22,213 nt of DNA from CAYYNP01 sp964472545 (GTDB taxonomy: Bacteria > Planctomycetota > Planctomycetia > Pirellulales > Thermoguttaceae): NCBI GenBank assembly GCA_964472545.1, contig CAYYNP010000165.1, forward strand, positions 1 through 22,213, written 5' to 3'. The position numbers were made by a program, and so were the translations under genes. The notes under the pieces are model-generated. The model saw only the letters and a program-made list of their open reading frames with translations, was not told the origin of the DNA and did not search any database. Below are positions 1 through 7,519 of this stretch, piece after piece. Every line of letters starts with the position of its first letter. Position 1 is the first letter of the stretch.

Positions 1-43
1 ACAATTGCACGCTGATGCGGGGGCTATACACCAACGGTGGGGG

Positions 44-112
44 GGCTGGGGTCGAGCGCAGCGAGCCCGCAGGCAAAAACATGCTGGGGGCTCGCCGCGC
101 TCGACCCCAGCC
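44..112. repeat. Large inverted repeat (25-bp arms)
   Basis: The left arm at 44-68 and the right arm at 88-112 are reverse complements with one mismatch in 25 bp, around a 19-nt loop. Three more pairs (CAG 70-72 with CTG 84-86) can extend the stem inward. It lies about 28 bp beyond the stop codon of the minus-strand zinc-ribbon gene, so it could stop or stabilise that transcript. There is no clear T-run, so it could equally be a palindromic intergenic repeat unit. Confidence 0.75.
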
Positions 113-139
113 ACCCATCAACTTCGTTGTTGCCGACTT

Positions 140-844
140 CTAACGGCCGGGCATCTCCTGTGGCCAACCCTCTTCCGCCCAATTCTCTTCGGTCCGAAGC
201 TCCTCGGCCGGTTCGTCCGGCGGGCCGTCGAGTTCTCGACGGATCGCACGTGCGCGCCGGCGGAGAAACAGACCGAACAGGAAGGGAAGCGACATCATCA
301 GCCACAGCAGCACGAGCACCGGCGCGGCCGCCCCGGGCTTGCCTTGGGCAACCAGCACGACCATCAACAACGCGCACACGAACGACCACAGCCCGCCGGG
401 CAAGACGAAGAGGCACCCGACCGCCGAAAGGGCGCGGGCCTTGCGGAACTTGTACTGCCGCCCGGCCGTCTCGGCCATTTCGACCGCCCGTTGTTCGGCG
501 AGTTCCTGGGCCTCTTCGGCCTCCTCATCGCTGAAGCGGTAGCGGCAATAGCGGCACAGCCGGGCTTCGAGTCTGATCAGTTCGGCACAGTCCGGGCAGG
601 TCTTCGTGCCGGCCTGCACGTGCGACATCAGCGCCTGCCCGCCGCCTTCGATGCTCTCCTGCCCACACAGGTTGCACCGCGTTACACCCAGCCCCCGGCT
701 CAACGGCAACACCGGCAAGAAGAAGAGCGTGAACCAATCGCGGCGGCGTTCCAGCGTGTGGAAGGTCTCCTTCCCACAGGTGGCGCACGAGCGGAGGTCC
801 TGTCCGCAATGTCGTGAGGAAGTGCTGAAGCCGTAGAATACCAT
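140..844 (-). CDS. Zinc-ribbon membrane protein, function unknown
   Basis: A 234-residue protein with two treble-clef-like zinc ribbons and a hydrophobic C-terminal half. The first ribbon uses Cys20/Cys23 and Cys57/Cys60, with the aromatic FTLFF..P..P.SR stretch between them that is typical of the zinc-ribbon_15 type. The second uses Cys83/Cys86 and Cys97/Cys100 (TKTCPDC...CRYC). A charged helix (about 105-135) follows, then two predicted membrane segments (about 140-166 and 173-194) and an Arg-rich, acidic tail. The ATG at 844 is preferred because a GGAGG Shine-Dalgarno lies about 7 nt upstream and the first Cys pair follows closely; an upstream extension would run towards the tRNA. Ribbons plus two membrane helices suggest a membrane-anchored metal-binding protein. 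I infer no specific function. A long reading frame on the other strand is its antisense shadow. Confidence 0.85.
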   Translation of the reverse strand: MVFYGFSTSSRHCGQDLRSCATCGKETFHTLERRRDWFTLFFLPVLPLSRGLGVTRCNLCGQESIEGGGQALMSHVQAGTKTCPDCAELIRLEARLCRYCRYRFSDEEAEEAQELAEQRAVEMAETAGRQYKFRKARALSAVGCLFVLPGGLWSFVCALLMVVLVAQGKPGAAAPVLVLLWLMMSLPFLFGLFLRRRARAIRRELDGPPDEPAEELRTEENWAEEGWPQEMPGR

Positions 845-913
845 GCGACCGCCTCCGCCCGGTCCGCCGGAATCGGGTCTGCCGGAGCCGGGCACGGCGA
901 GACTCAGAGAAAG

Positions 914-988
914 GGTGGGTAATGGGACTCGAACCCACGACTTCTGGAACCACAATCCAGTGCTCTAACCAACTGAGCTACACCCACC
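914..988 (-). tRNA. tRNA-His (GTG anticodon)
   Basis: The minus strand folds into a full cloverleaf. The 7-bp acceptor stem GTGGGTG/TACCCAC has one G-T pair, the D-arm carries AGCTCAGTTGG, the anticodon stem CTGGA/TCCAG encloses TTGTGGT with anticodon GTG, and the T-arm is GTGGG-TTCGAGT-CCCAT. An extra G at position -1 (base 988) faces a C discriminator (base 914), the identity pair of bacterial tRNA-His. The 3' CCA is not encoded, so it must be added after transcription. Confidence 0.96.
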
Positions 989-1111
989 ATGTCTTGCGTA
1001 GCAAGGACTTACGTCGAATTCGGACGGACACTCCTGTGGGGGGTTGCGACCAATTTGTGTCCAATCGCCCTTCGGCGTAACTAATTCTAACACGCCGTCT
1101 GAGACGTGTGA

Positions 1112-1558
1112 AGCCGTGCCAAATGGCAACCGCGTCAAGGCTTCTCGCTTAGTGCCCACGTGGACCTTGGCGTACAACCCCATCTTCATTGCGAGCGTCT
1201 TGTGGATCTTGGTCGCGCGAAGGTCGAAGCTACAGAGGATCTCTGCCGGCAGATCAACGGTCTGCTCGAAGTGGTCCCGATCAATGGACGCTTCCGTCGC
1301 AGCCTCCCAATCGGCAACGTCGTCTTCTGTGCTGTCGATAGCATCGACGTGCGCCGACTGATCTGGGAGGCCGTGAAGGACAAAGTGGTGTTCTTCACGG
1401 ATGGGCGGATGAGTGCGGAGGTCATCCGTGTACTGACCGCTTGTGATCCGGCCGGTCGCATGCACTATCCCCGAACGCTCTTCTCCGCCGAGGAAGCGTT
1501 TGTTGGTTCGTGTACGGGGGAATTCCGGGGACGGGGAATTCCGGGGACGGTTTACTGA
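1112..1558 (+). pseudogene. Truncated ThiF/MoeB-like (E1-type) adenylyltransferase fragment
   Basis: The frame opens after a TGA at 1109; the first usable start would be a GTG at 1160. It encodes a recognisable middle part of a ThiF-family E1-like protein: DLGRAKVEA, an IN-centred helix, the strand VVFCAVDSIDVRRLIWEAV, then FFTDGRMSAEVIRVL and EEAFVGSCT. In the family these follow the nucleotide-binding half, whose GxGxxG loop is absent here, and lead into the C-terminal part, which is lost. Right after GSCT the frame runs into a tandem 16-bp repeat and stops. Missing both ends, it cannot be a working E1 enzyme. An overlapping minus-strand frame also stays open but is weaker. The family call comes from motif memory, not a search. 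Confidence 0.6.
1517..1548. repeat. Perfect tandem 16-bp repeat (GGGGAATTCCGGGGAC x2)
   Basis: Bases 1517-1532 are repeated exactly at 1533-1548, followed by GGTTTAC. The unit contains the palindrome GGAATTCC. It sits exactly where the ThiF fragment loses its homology. From memory, sequences of the form AATTCCGGGGACRGT recur around REP-associated (Y1-type) transposases in many environmental genomes, so this may be a REP-like end. No transposase gene is present here. Confidence 0.8.
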
Positions 1559-1643
1559 TCAACTCTTCACAACACCCCGCCGGGCGCGATGCCCACACTG
1601 GTCGCGGGCATGCGTGAAACGATAGGAGCAGTGTAGCGGCCGC

Positions 1644-2381
1644 GTGCTCGAATACAGCTCCGGCGACACGTTCCGCGAGCGGCAGCTCTGGGAGCCGGGC
1701 GTCGATCAACTCTTGGCCATCGACGGCGCCCCGCGGGTCAGCCGGCAGTTTCTCTATGGGCCGGCGGTCGATCAACTGCTGGCCGCCGAGGATATCGACT
1801 ACGACGGCAACGGAAACGTCGACGACACCGATATCCTGTGGACGCTCTTGGACCACCAGAACACCGTCCGGCGTCTTTACGGCATCGCCGACGGCCAGAC
1901 CGAGGAGTCGGTCTTGTCGACATTCACCTACGACGACTTCGGACGTCCCGGCGTTGCACATGAGTTGGTCCGGCACGCCGGGCGGCCCTACGACTCGGAA
2001 ACCGACCTCTTCTACAACCGCGCCCGCTACTACGACCCGAACGCCGGGCGGTTCATCAGCCAAGACCCGCTGGGCTTCGGCGGCGGGGATACAAATCTCG
2101 ATCGATACGCCGGCAACTCGCCCAGCAACGCGACCGATCCGGGCGGGTGTCGGGCGTCGTTCTGGGGCGATCCGGTCGATTGGGCCTACGGGACCGATGG
2201 GGCGATCTGGGACTGGGGGCGTCGGAGAGTCCGGTCGGGCGGTTCTATCAACGCCTCGGCGACGCGGTCAACGAACGTCATCCTGGCCAACGCCAACGGA
2301 TGGACGCTGCTCGGCAATACGGCGGTCTTCGCAATCACCACGATGGACCGCGTCCCTCCAGCCAGCAGGCGTGCCCCATGA
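1644..2381 (+). pseudogene. Decayed RHS-repeat protein, C-terminal core fragment
   Basis: The frame opens after a TAG at 1623 with a GTG at 1644 and has no good ribosome site. It holds RHS features: LLDHQNTVR (70-77), TYDDFGR (95-101), then the RHS core signature YDSETDLFYNRARYYDP (116-132) and GRFISQDPLGF (135-145). Normal RHS proteins carry hundreds of YD repeats upstream, and none are here. Past the core, planctomycete RHS tails read FWGDP..WA.GTDGAI, a GAS..PV.RFYQ.LGD segment, then ILANANGW. Here the middle segment is in another frame (about 2217-2270). One base has been lost in the G-run near 2216, and a second indel near 2270 restores the frame. The Asp-rich IDYDGNGNVDDTD loop (51-63) resembles a dockerin/EF-hand Ca loop and looks inserted. 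Broken at both ends: a remnant. Confidence 0.75.
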
Positions 2382-2408
2382 CACCCCGTGGCCCTGCCTC
2401 CCAAAAAC

Positions 2409-2640
2409 GCCGTGGAAGGCCTCTGCGGCGGCGTTTCTTCCCACGATAGCCGGAAAGAGTACCAAAACACCTCTTTCGCCTCGGCGCGAAAAAACCCTGT
2501 AGGGAAGCACTGAAATCGTGTCAGAATCGATGTTTCAGGGGCACGCTGCCGCCACCTTCGCCCAGCGGCCCCCTGAGCCCGGATTCCCCGCCCAATAAAC
2601 CGTGCCGTCGGGGGGTGCATTTGCGTCTCTGGCCCTGGAC
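2409..2640. repeat. Dispersed ~230-bp intergenic element, copy A
   Basis: This stretch aligns almost gap-free with 5114-5347. Shared blocks are CCGTGGAAGGCCTCT, GATAGCCGG, AACACCT, a TTTCGC(6 nt)GCGAAA hairpin followed by CCCTGTAGGGAA, CAGAATCGATGT (2522-2533), AGGGGCAC, GAGCCCG and GTGTCTCTGGC. By eye, identity is roughly 70 percent. Frames inside carry stops and no family I recognise, so it looks noncoding. It separates the RHS remnant from the DUF2235 gene. It may be a small RNA, a palindromic mobile repeat or an insertion relic. Confidence 0.7.
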
Positions 2641-2938
2641 AATGTCACCATGAAGGTGCCTCCAGGTACGACAGCGGGTAGGCTACAGAATCGCCCTCCG
2701 ATACGGAATTCTTGCCCGCGGTCGATGGCCAATCGCAATTAAGGAGGGGGGTGAGGTTGCGCGCCCGGCTAGCACGATTGACTCGCGGCAGTGTGACCAT
2801 GATCGGCGAGCGGCTTCTGCTCCGACCATCACCCCGTGATGTTCAAAACGTCGATTCCCGAAGGCGATGGTGACGGCTAGATCGTCACGGAGCTTTCGCG
2901 TGCCCGCTTTCAGGGGCACCACGAAACGTCGCGACACA

Positions 2939-4096
2939 ATGGCAGAAGGGAGCGACATAGTGGGTGCCAAGAACGTGGTTATTTGCCTCGACGGGACGGG
3001 CAATCAATTCAGGGAGCACAACTCTAACGTCGTCAAGCTCTTTCGTGTGCTTCGGCGTGATCCCACGGCGCAAGTGGCGTACTACGACCCTGGCGTGGGT
3101 ACCCTGGCAAGTCCCGACTACAAAACGCCGGTTGCGAAGAAGCTCAACAAGGCCCTCGGCCTTGCATTTGGCCGGGGTCTCACGAGGAACGTTGAGGAAG
3201 CCTATTCCTTTCTGATGGAACAGTATCACGAGGGAGACAATATCCTACTCTTCGGGTTTAGTCGCGGCGCCTACACCGCTCGCGTCCTCGCAGGGTTCAT
3301 TCACTGCTGCGGCCTTCTGGAGAAGGGGTGCCAGAACCTGATCCCTTATGCGATGAATCTGTACAAAGCGGCGGGCAAACTAGATTTCAAAGTCCTTGGG
3401 AAGTTCAAGGCAACCTATGGGCGGAAGTGTGACGTCGAGATTCACTTCCTGGGTCTCTGGGATACCGTGAGCACGTTCGGATGGGTGTACGATCCAATCT
3501 CCCTCCCCTACACCACCAACAACAAGAGCGTCACGACCGTCCGACATGCGCTCGCTATCGACGAGCGGCGGGTCTTCTTTCGCCCAAAGCACTGGGGCAC
3601 AGAAGTAGCCTGCGACACAAGAGAGGTCTGGTTTGCGGGTGTCCATTCAGACATAGGAGGAGGCTATCCAGAAGAGGAGTCTGGATTGGCGAAGATCGCC
3701 CTCAAATGGATGATTGAAGAGGCCTGCAACTGTGGCCTACTGGTAGACAACGACAATTATCAACAGTACGTACTCGGCACGCACGAGGGAAAGCCGTACA
3801 AGGATTACGCAGGCCCCTGCCATCTAGGGCAAATGCACAGGTCGCTCAAAGGCCCCTGGTGGGGTGTCGAGTTCTTGCCCCAGCGTGTCTGGCGACCAGA
3901 AGAGAAGCGCCGGCGGTGGCAGTTTCTTCCTCGGCCAGCGCGAAGGCGGGTGATCGCTCCCGGCTCGACACTCCATTACACCGTGCTGAAGCGGATGGAG
4001 GAAGGCGAGTACCAGCCGGCGAATCTCCCTCCGGCGGATGAGGTCCTAGATAGGTTTGAGATCGACGGGTCGCCTGAGAACGACGGCTCATCCTGA
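2939..4096 (+). CDS. DUF2235 (Tle1-like) alpha/beta hydrolase
   Basis: A 385-residue protein of the DUF2235 family, whose characterised members include the type VI secretion phospholipase effector Tle1. Visible family features are the N-terminal strand KNVVICLDGTGN (11-22), the nucleophile elbow GFSRG (106-110, Ser108) followed by AYTARVLAG, the acid in LGLWDTV (Asp174), and the general base in GVHSDIGGGY (His236). The triad is therefore complete. I see no signal peptide or membrane segment. ATG 2939 puts the first strand at the usual distance from the N-terminus but has no clear Shine-Dalgarno; an in-frame ATG at 2867 would add 24 residues. Third codon positions are less GC-rich than in the downstream genes, consistent with transfer. 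No T6SS structural gene, VgrG or obvious immunity gene is nearby, so an effector role is only possible; a housekeeping hydrolase is the alternative. Confidence 0.85.
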   Translation: MAEGSDIVGAKNVVICLDGTGNQFREHNSNVVKLFRVLRRDPTAQVAYYDPGVGTLASPDYKTPVAKKLNKALGLAFGRGLTRNVEEAYSFLMEQYHEGDNILLFGFSRGAYTARVLAGFIHCCGLLEKGCQNLIPYAMNLYKAAGKLDFKVLGKFKATYGRKCDVEIHFLGLWDTVSTFGWVYDPISLPYTTNNKSVTTVRHALAIDERRVFFRPKHWGTEVACDTREVWFAGVHSDIGGGYPEEESGLAKIALKWMIEEACNCGLLVDNDNYQQYVLGTHEGKPYKDYAGPCHLGQMHRSLKGPWWGVEFLPQRVWRPEEKRRRWQFLPRPARRRVIAPGSTLHYTVLKRMEEGEYQPANLPPADEVLDRFEIDGSPENDGSS

Positions 4097-4167
4097 TCTC
4101 GTTTGACTGATGGGCAGACACACGAGACAGTTCCGTTCTATTCCACTCCCAACTGAAGGAGAATGCC

Positions 4168-5005
4168 ATGTTCAAGCGACTGGCCGTAGCTGCAATCGTG
4201 CTCCTTGTCGCTTCCGTCTCGTTCGCCGAGGACACCATCTCCATGGCGTCCTGGAACATCCGGAACATCTCCAGCGATAGTCGGTCGGATGCCGAGTTGG
4301 GGATCATCGCCCTGGTCATCTTCCGCTACGACTTCATCGCTTGCCAAGAAGTTCACGACGAGGAGGTGTTTCGGCGACTCCAAGTGATCCTCAAGAGAGA
4401 CTTCCAGGCGGACTACGACTTCGACGTGAGTGACCCCGTGGGGCATAACAAGAAGGAGCGATATGCGTTCATGTGGCGTACCGATAAGGTAGAACAGACA
4501 AAGGCCGGCGCCTTCTACGATGACGTTGGCGACAAGTTCGAGCGCGAACCGTACTTCGCGTCGTTCAAGGCTGGCAATTTCGACTGGACCGTTGCAACGA
4601 TTCACTTGCTCTACGGTGACAACGAAGCAGACCGCCGACCTGAGTTGCTCTTGCTGGGATGACGTGTATTGCTCTCTGCGAAATGTCGGCGACGAAAAGG
4701 ACATAATCATCTGTGGCGATTTCAATTTCGACCCGACCGACGAAGGATGGGAGGAATTGAAGGGTGAAGACGAGATGTCGTTTGCCATCAGCCCGCCAGC
4801 GAAGACGACCATCGCCAACGTGTCATTGTATGACGACTTCTGGTGGCCAAAAGCGTCGAAGGAGGTCGTTGCCGATAGTGGAAGTGTCTACGCCTTCGAC
4901 GAGCTAATGTACCCGCCCGGTTCCCGCAAGGAAGCGAACCGGCTCACGAGTGACTATCGGCCAATTAGCGTGACCGTGACGACCAACGGTGGTGACGACG
5001 ACTGA
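4168..5005 (+). pseudogene. Frameshifted secreted EEP (DNase I-like) family protein
   Basis: A strong AAGGAG lies 7 nt before ATG 4168, and the protein begins with a Sec signal peptide (1-20, cut after SFA). EEP (endonuclease/exonuclease/phosphatase) motifs follow: SWNIRN (Asn30), ACQEV (Glu61), TIHL (His146). The frame ends at TGA 4660-4662, but homology continues in the +1 frame with DDVYCSLRN, IICGDFNFDP and SDYRPISV to 5005. Removing one G from the GGG at 4656-4658 joins the parts into ...LLLLDDVYC..., so a single-base insertion (or a sequencing error in a G-run) explains the break. The last motif reads SDYRP where active family members have SDHxP, so the catalytic His appears replaced by Tyr. 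The product may have been inactive before the frameshift. An intact, differently built EEP gene lies downstream at 6246. Confidence 0.85.
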
Positions 5006-5113
5006 AGCAAGTGCAAGACTCGCGATCTCCCATGGCCGTCTGCGCGGAGCAACGCCTCCTCGCCACCAGGCAGTGGCTGGAGTTGACCGCCGTGACCCCT
5101 CCGGCGCCGAGAT

Positions 5114-5347
5114 GCCGTGGAAGGCCTCTACGGCAGCGTTTTTTCCCGAGATAGCCGGCAGGGGTATCAGAACACCTATTTCGCCTTAGCGCGAAAAGAC
5201 CCCTGTAGGGAACAGGCACCACGGCGCCAGAATCGATGTCTGAGGGGCACCCAGCCGCCGCTTCCGTCCATCGGGCAACTGAGCCCGAATTCGCCGCCCG
5301 GTCGGACATGCCGATGGGGTGTAGCGTGGTGTCTCTGGCTTGGGACG
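5114..5347. repeat. Dispersed ~230-bp intergenic element, copy B
   Basis: This is the second copy of the element at 2409-2640, in the same orientation. CAGAATCGATGT falls at 5228-5239, 114 nt from the start against 113 nt in copy A. The TTTCGC/GCGAAA stem keeps its arms while its 6-nt loop differs (CTTAGC here, CTCGGC in A). The CCCTGTAGGG mini-palindrome is also kept. It lies between the EEP pseudogene and the DUF1444-like fragment. A reading frame passes through it into the DUF1444 region, but that N-terminal translation is low-complexity repeat sequence and is unlikely to be made. Confidence 0.7.
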
Positions 5348-5423
5348 GGGCCACCTGTAGAACCGGGTCGACTTCCTGCTCCGAAAGCCCGCTTCGACAG
5401 CGCCGAAGGTCGGGGGACTCAAG

Positions 5424-5540
5424 ATGAGGAACTTGACGCTGGCCATTCCCGGCTCGACGTACCCGGCCTACCCCGGCTCTCCCATCGACAACATCTACGT
5501 GGCCGGAGCCATCGACGGCTGCTGCTTCTCGGATGCGTTT
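5424..5540 (+). pseudogene. Possible C-terminal scrap of an EEP-type gene
   Basis: From ATG 5424 about 39 codons show coding-like third positions and read LTLAIPGSTYPAYPG then SPIDNIYVAG. The TYP...IDxIYV pattern resembles the last strand pair of EEP nucleases, just before the SDH motif. Coding character fades after about 5540, where the downstream DUF1444-like homology takes over in another frame. I read this as a junction between two unrelated gene scraps. The identification is weak; it could be chance. Confidence 0.25.
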
Positions 5541-5590
5541 CGAGGCCGAAGGTTCCCCAGAACACTCCCGACGGCTACGATGCCACACGC

Positions 5591-6190
5591 ATGGTCATGC
5601 TGGGCCTGATTCGTCAGTTCGAGGTCCACGGCGACCACATCGCAATGGTCCCCCACCGCGATTGCCTGATCGTGACCGGCTCCGAAGACGTGGACGGACT
5701 GCGTGGGATGGCCTCAATTGCTGAAGAAGAACTCCAGAAGGTCCGCAGCATTTCCGGGCTGGCGTTTCGGTTGGTGGGCGATGACTGGGAACCGTGGATG
5801 CCGGATGCGGGACATCCCCACCACGGCCAGTACACGGCGTTTCGGATTCAATCCTTCGGCCGGGACTACGCCGACCAGAAGGACCTTCTCGACAAGCTAC
5901 ACGAGCAGACCGGCGAGGATACGTTCGTGGCCACCTACAGCGGGATTCAAGACAACGACACTGGCGAGTTGTTCAGCTACGCTGTATGGCCCAAGGGTGT
6001 CTCGACGCTGCTGCCGAAGGTGGACAAGCTCGCCCTGTTGAGGTCTGAGAATGACGAGCCGGACTTCCTGGAGTGGGACCGGGTTGTCGAAGTGACCGGC
6101 GACTTCATGGTGCCTGCCGACATGTATCCAGAGCGTTTTCGCGTGGACGAGTTTCCCACGGACGGCCAACTGAGATCGATGGGCGGTTGA
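5591..6190 (+). CDS. DUF1444-like protein, probably N-terminally truncated
   Basis: From ATG 5591 the frame encodes 199 residues resembling the C-terminal two thirds of the DUF1444 family: AMVPHRDCLIVTGS, an alternating charged helix (ASIAEEELQKVR), FRLVGDDWEPW, and TFVATYSG...FSYAVWPKGV followed by LLPKVDKLAL. Family resemblance begins slightly upstream of this start (TPDGYDATR, in frame without a start). The preceding ~120 residues of the usual family length are missing; repeat copy B and a short scrap occupy that place. No good Shine-Dalgarno precedes 5591. DUF1444 has no firmly known role to my knowledge. It may be a non-expressed 3' fragment or a shortened but expressed protein. The secreted EEP gene starts 56 bp downstream on the same strand. 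Confidence 0.6.
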   Translation: MVMLGLIRQFEVHGDHIAMVPHRDCLIVTGSEDVDGLRGMASIAEEELQKVRSISGLAFRLVGDDWEPWMPDAGHPHHGQYTAFRIQSFGRDYADQKDLLDKLHEQTGEDTFVATYSGIQDNDTGELFSYAVWPKGVSTLLPKVDKLALLRSENDEPDFLEWDRVVEVTGDFMVPADMYPERFRVDEFPTDGQLRSMGG

Positions 6191-6245
6191 GGCTCGTGAA
6201 GGAACTGAGACCTCGCACAGGGGCACAACAAGAGGAGACCCAAGG

Positions 6246-7334
6246 ATGAAGACCTCCCCTTTCCTGGCCCTTGTGCTCGCCGTGGCCGTTGCTGGCGCAG
6301 GCGTCTACTTCGCCACGAAGTCACCCGAGCCGCCCCTCGCCCCTTCGCCAGCCGCGTCGCTGTCCCGGGCTGAACCGGCAACACCAACGGAACCACGGCC
6401 GCCGGCACCCGTGCCAGCACCACCTGAGTTCCGTCCGGCCGACGCCGACTTCCTCTCGATATGTTCGTTCAACATTCAGTTCCTCGGCAACTCCAAGGAC
6501 CGAGACGATGCCACACTGGCCAGCATCCTTGATGCCTACGACATCGTCGTCATCCAGGAACTCGTCGCTCCGCCGTATGACGGCACGTTCCCCGACGGTG
6601 AGGCGTTCAGGCCCGATGCTGAAGCAGCCGAGTTCTTCGACGCGGTGGCCGACCTGGGGTTCGACCACGTCCTGTCGGAGGAAGACACCGGCACGGGCGA
6701 TCGCTTGCACATCAACAGTTCATCGACCGAGTGGTACGTCGCCTTCTTCCGACCCGGCAGCGTCGACGTCGCCGAGGACCTGCCGAGTGGCTTCCTGGCC
6801 GGGGACCGGTCGAACCACGACGACTACGAGCGTGTGCCCTACGCCTTCGCCTTTCGAGCCGAGAACGGCGCGGTGGACTTCGTGCTGGTGTCCGTTCACC
6901 TGAAGCCCGATGCTGGGCCTGCGAACCGGGCTCGGCGGCAACATGAACTGGCTTCGATAGCTGCTTGGATCGACGCGAACAATGAGGTCGAGCGGGACTT
7001 CATCATCCTCGGGGACACGAACATCCAAAACGCCGGCGAGTTGGCGAACGCCACACCGCCACACTTCGCCTCGCTGAACGATGAGTGCTGGCCGACGAAC
7101 ACCAAGGGCGATAAGCCATACGACCACGTGATGTTCCTCCCAGGCTACTCGACCGAGGTTGACCTGAAATTCGACATGGCGGTCGTCGACCTGGTCAAGG
7201 CGATGAGGGGACGCTGGCGTACGCCGAGTCCGTATCCAGGCGATCCGTACGACCACAACGAGTTCAGGAAGTTCTACTCGGATCATCACCCGGTTGTGTT
7301 CCGGCTGAGGGTGCCGGCGGTGGATGATGATTGA
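6246..7334 (+). CDS. Secreted or membrane-anchored EEP (DNase I-like) phosphodiesterase/nuclease
   Basis: A 362-residue intact member of the endonuclease/exonuclease/phosphatase superfamily. It starts with an N-terminal hydrophobic signal or anchor (4-22), then a Pro/Ala-rich linker (27-62), then the catalytic domain. Catalytic motifs in order are SFNIQFLG (Asn76), IQEL (Glu105), VSVHLKP (His218), ILGDTNI (Asp257, Asn259), PYDHVMF (Asp293) and SDHHPVVF (Asp346, His347). All expected metal and phosphate ligands are present. ATG 6246 follows GAGGAG by about 8 nt. The linker suggests display outside the cytoplasmic membrane. Substrate cannot be told from motifs: extracellular DNA, RNA or a phosphoester metabolite are possible. 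It lies at the end of the plus-strand island, convergent with the isomerase-like gene at 7520. Confidence 0.88.
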   Translation: MKTSPFLALVLAVAVAGAGVYFATKSPEPPLAPSPAASLSRAEPATPTEPRPPAPVPAPPEFRPADADFLSICSFNIQFLGNSKDRDDATLASILDAYDIVVIQELVAPPYDGTFPDGEAFRPDAEAAEFFDAVADLGFDHVLSEEDTGTGDRLHINSSSTEWYVAFFRPGSVDVAEDLPSGFLAGDRSNHDDYERVPYAFAFRAENGAVDFVLVSVHLKPDAGPANRARRQHELASIAAWIDANNEVERDFIILGDTNIQNAGELANATPPHFASLNDECWPTNTKGDKPYDHVMFLPGYSTEVDLKFDMAVVDLVKAMRGRWRTPSPYPGDPYDHNEFRKFYSDHHPVVFRLRVPAVDDD

Positions 7335-7519
7335 CGTGTTTCGGTTCGCGGTGATCGCCGGGCACCCGATGACGTTGGTGTGGATGGAGACGAGAGTCCC
7401 GAAATACGGTGGTTTTCCGCACCACATGGCAGCGAGCATGTCCCGCGTTGATCTCAGGACGTCGACGGAGCGAAACGCTGTCGGTACGGCTGCAAGCCTC
7501 TCTCCGAAGACCCTCGCCC

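Noticed and set aside
5..817. Long plus-strand open frame (270 codons)
   Set aside because: It is antisense to the zinc-ribbon gene, His/Arg/Gln-rich, and has no family features. The minus-strand protein has clear Cys motifs and a ribosome site.
965..1465. Minus-strand frame of 166 codons
   Set aside because: It overlaps the tRNA-His at its end, runs antisense to the recognisable ThiF fragment, and has no ribosome site. Its last 60 codons look fairly protein-like, so a small remnant cannot be fully excluded.
4660..4662. TGA ending the first EEP half as a recoded codon
   Set aside because: The continuation lies in another frame, and removal of one G restores homology. This is a frameshift, not recoding.
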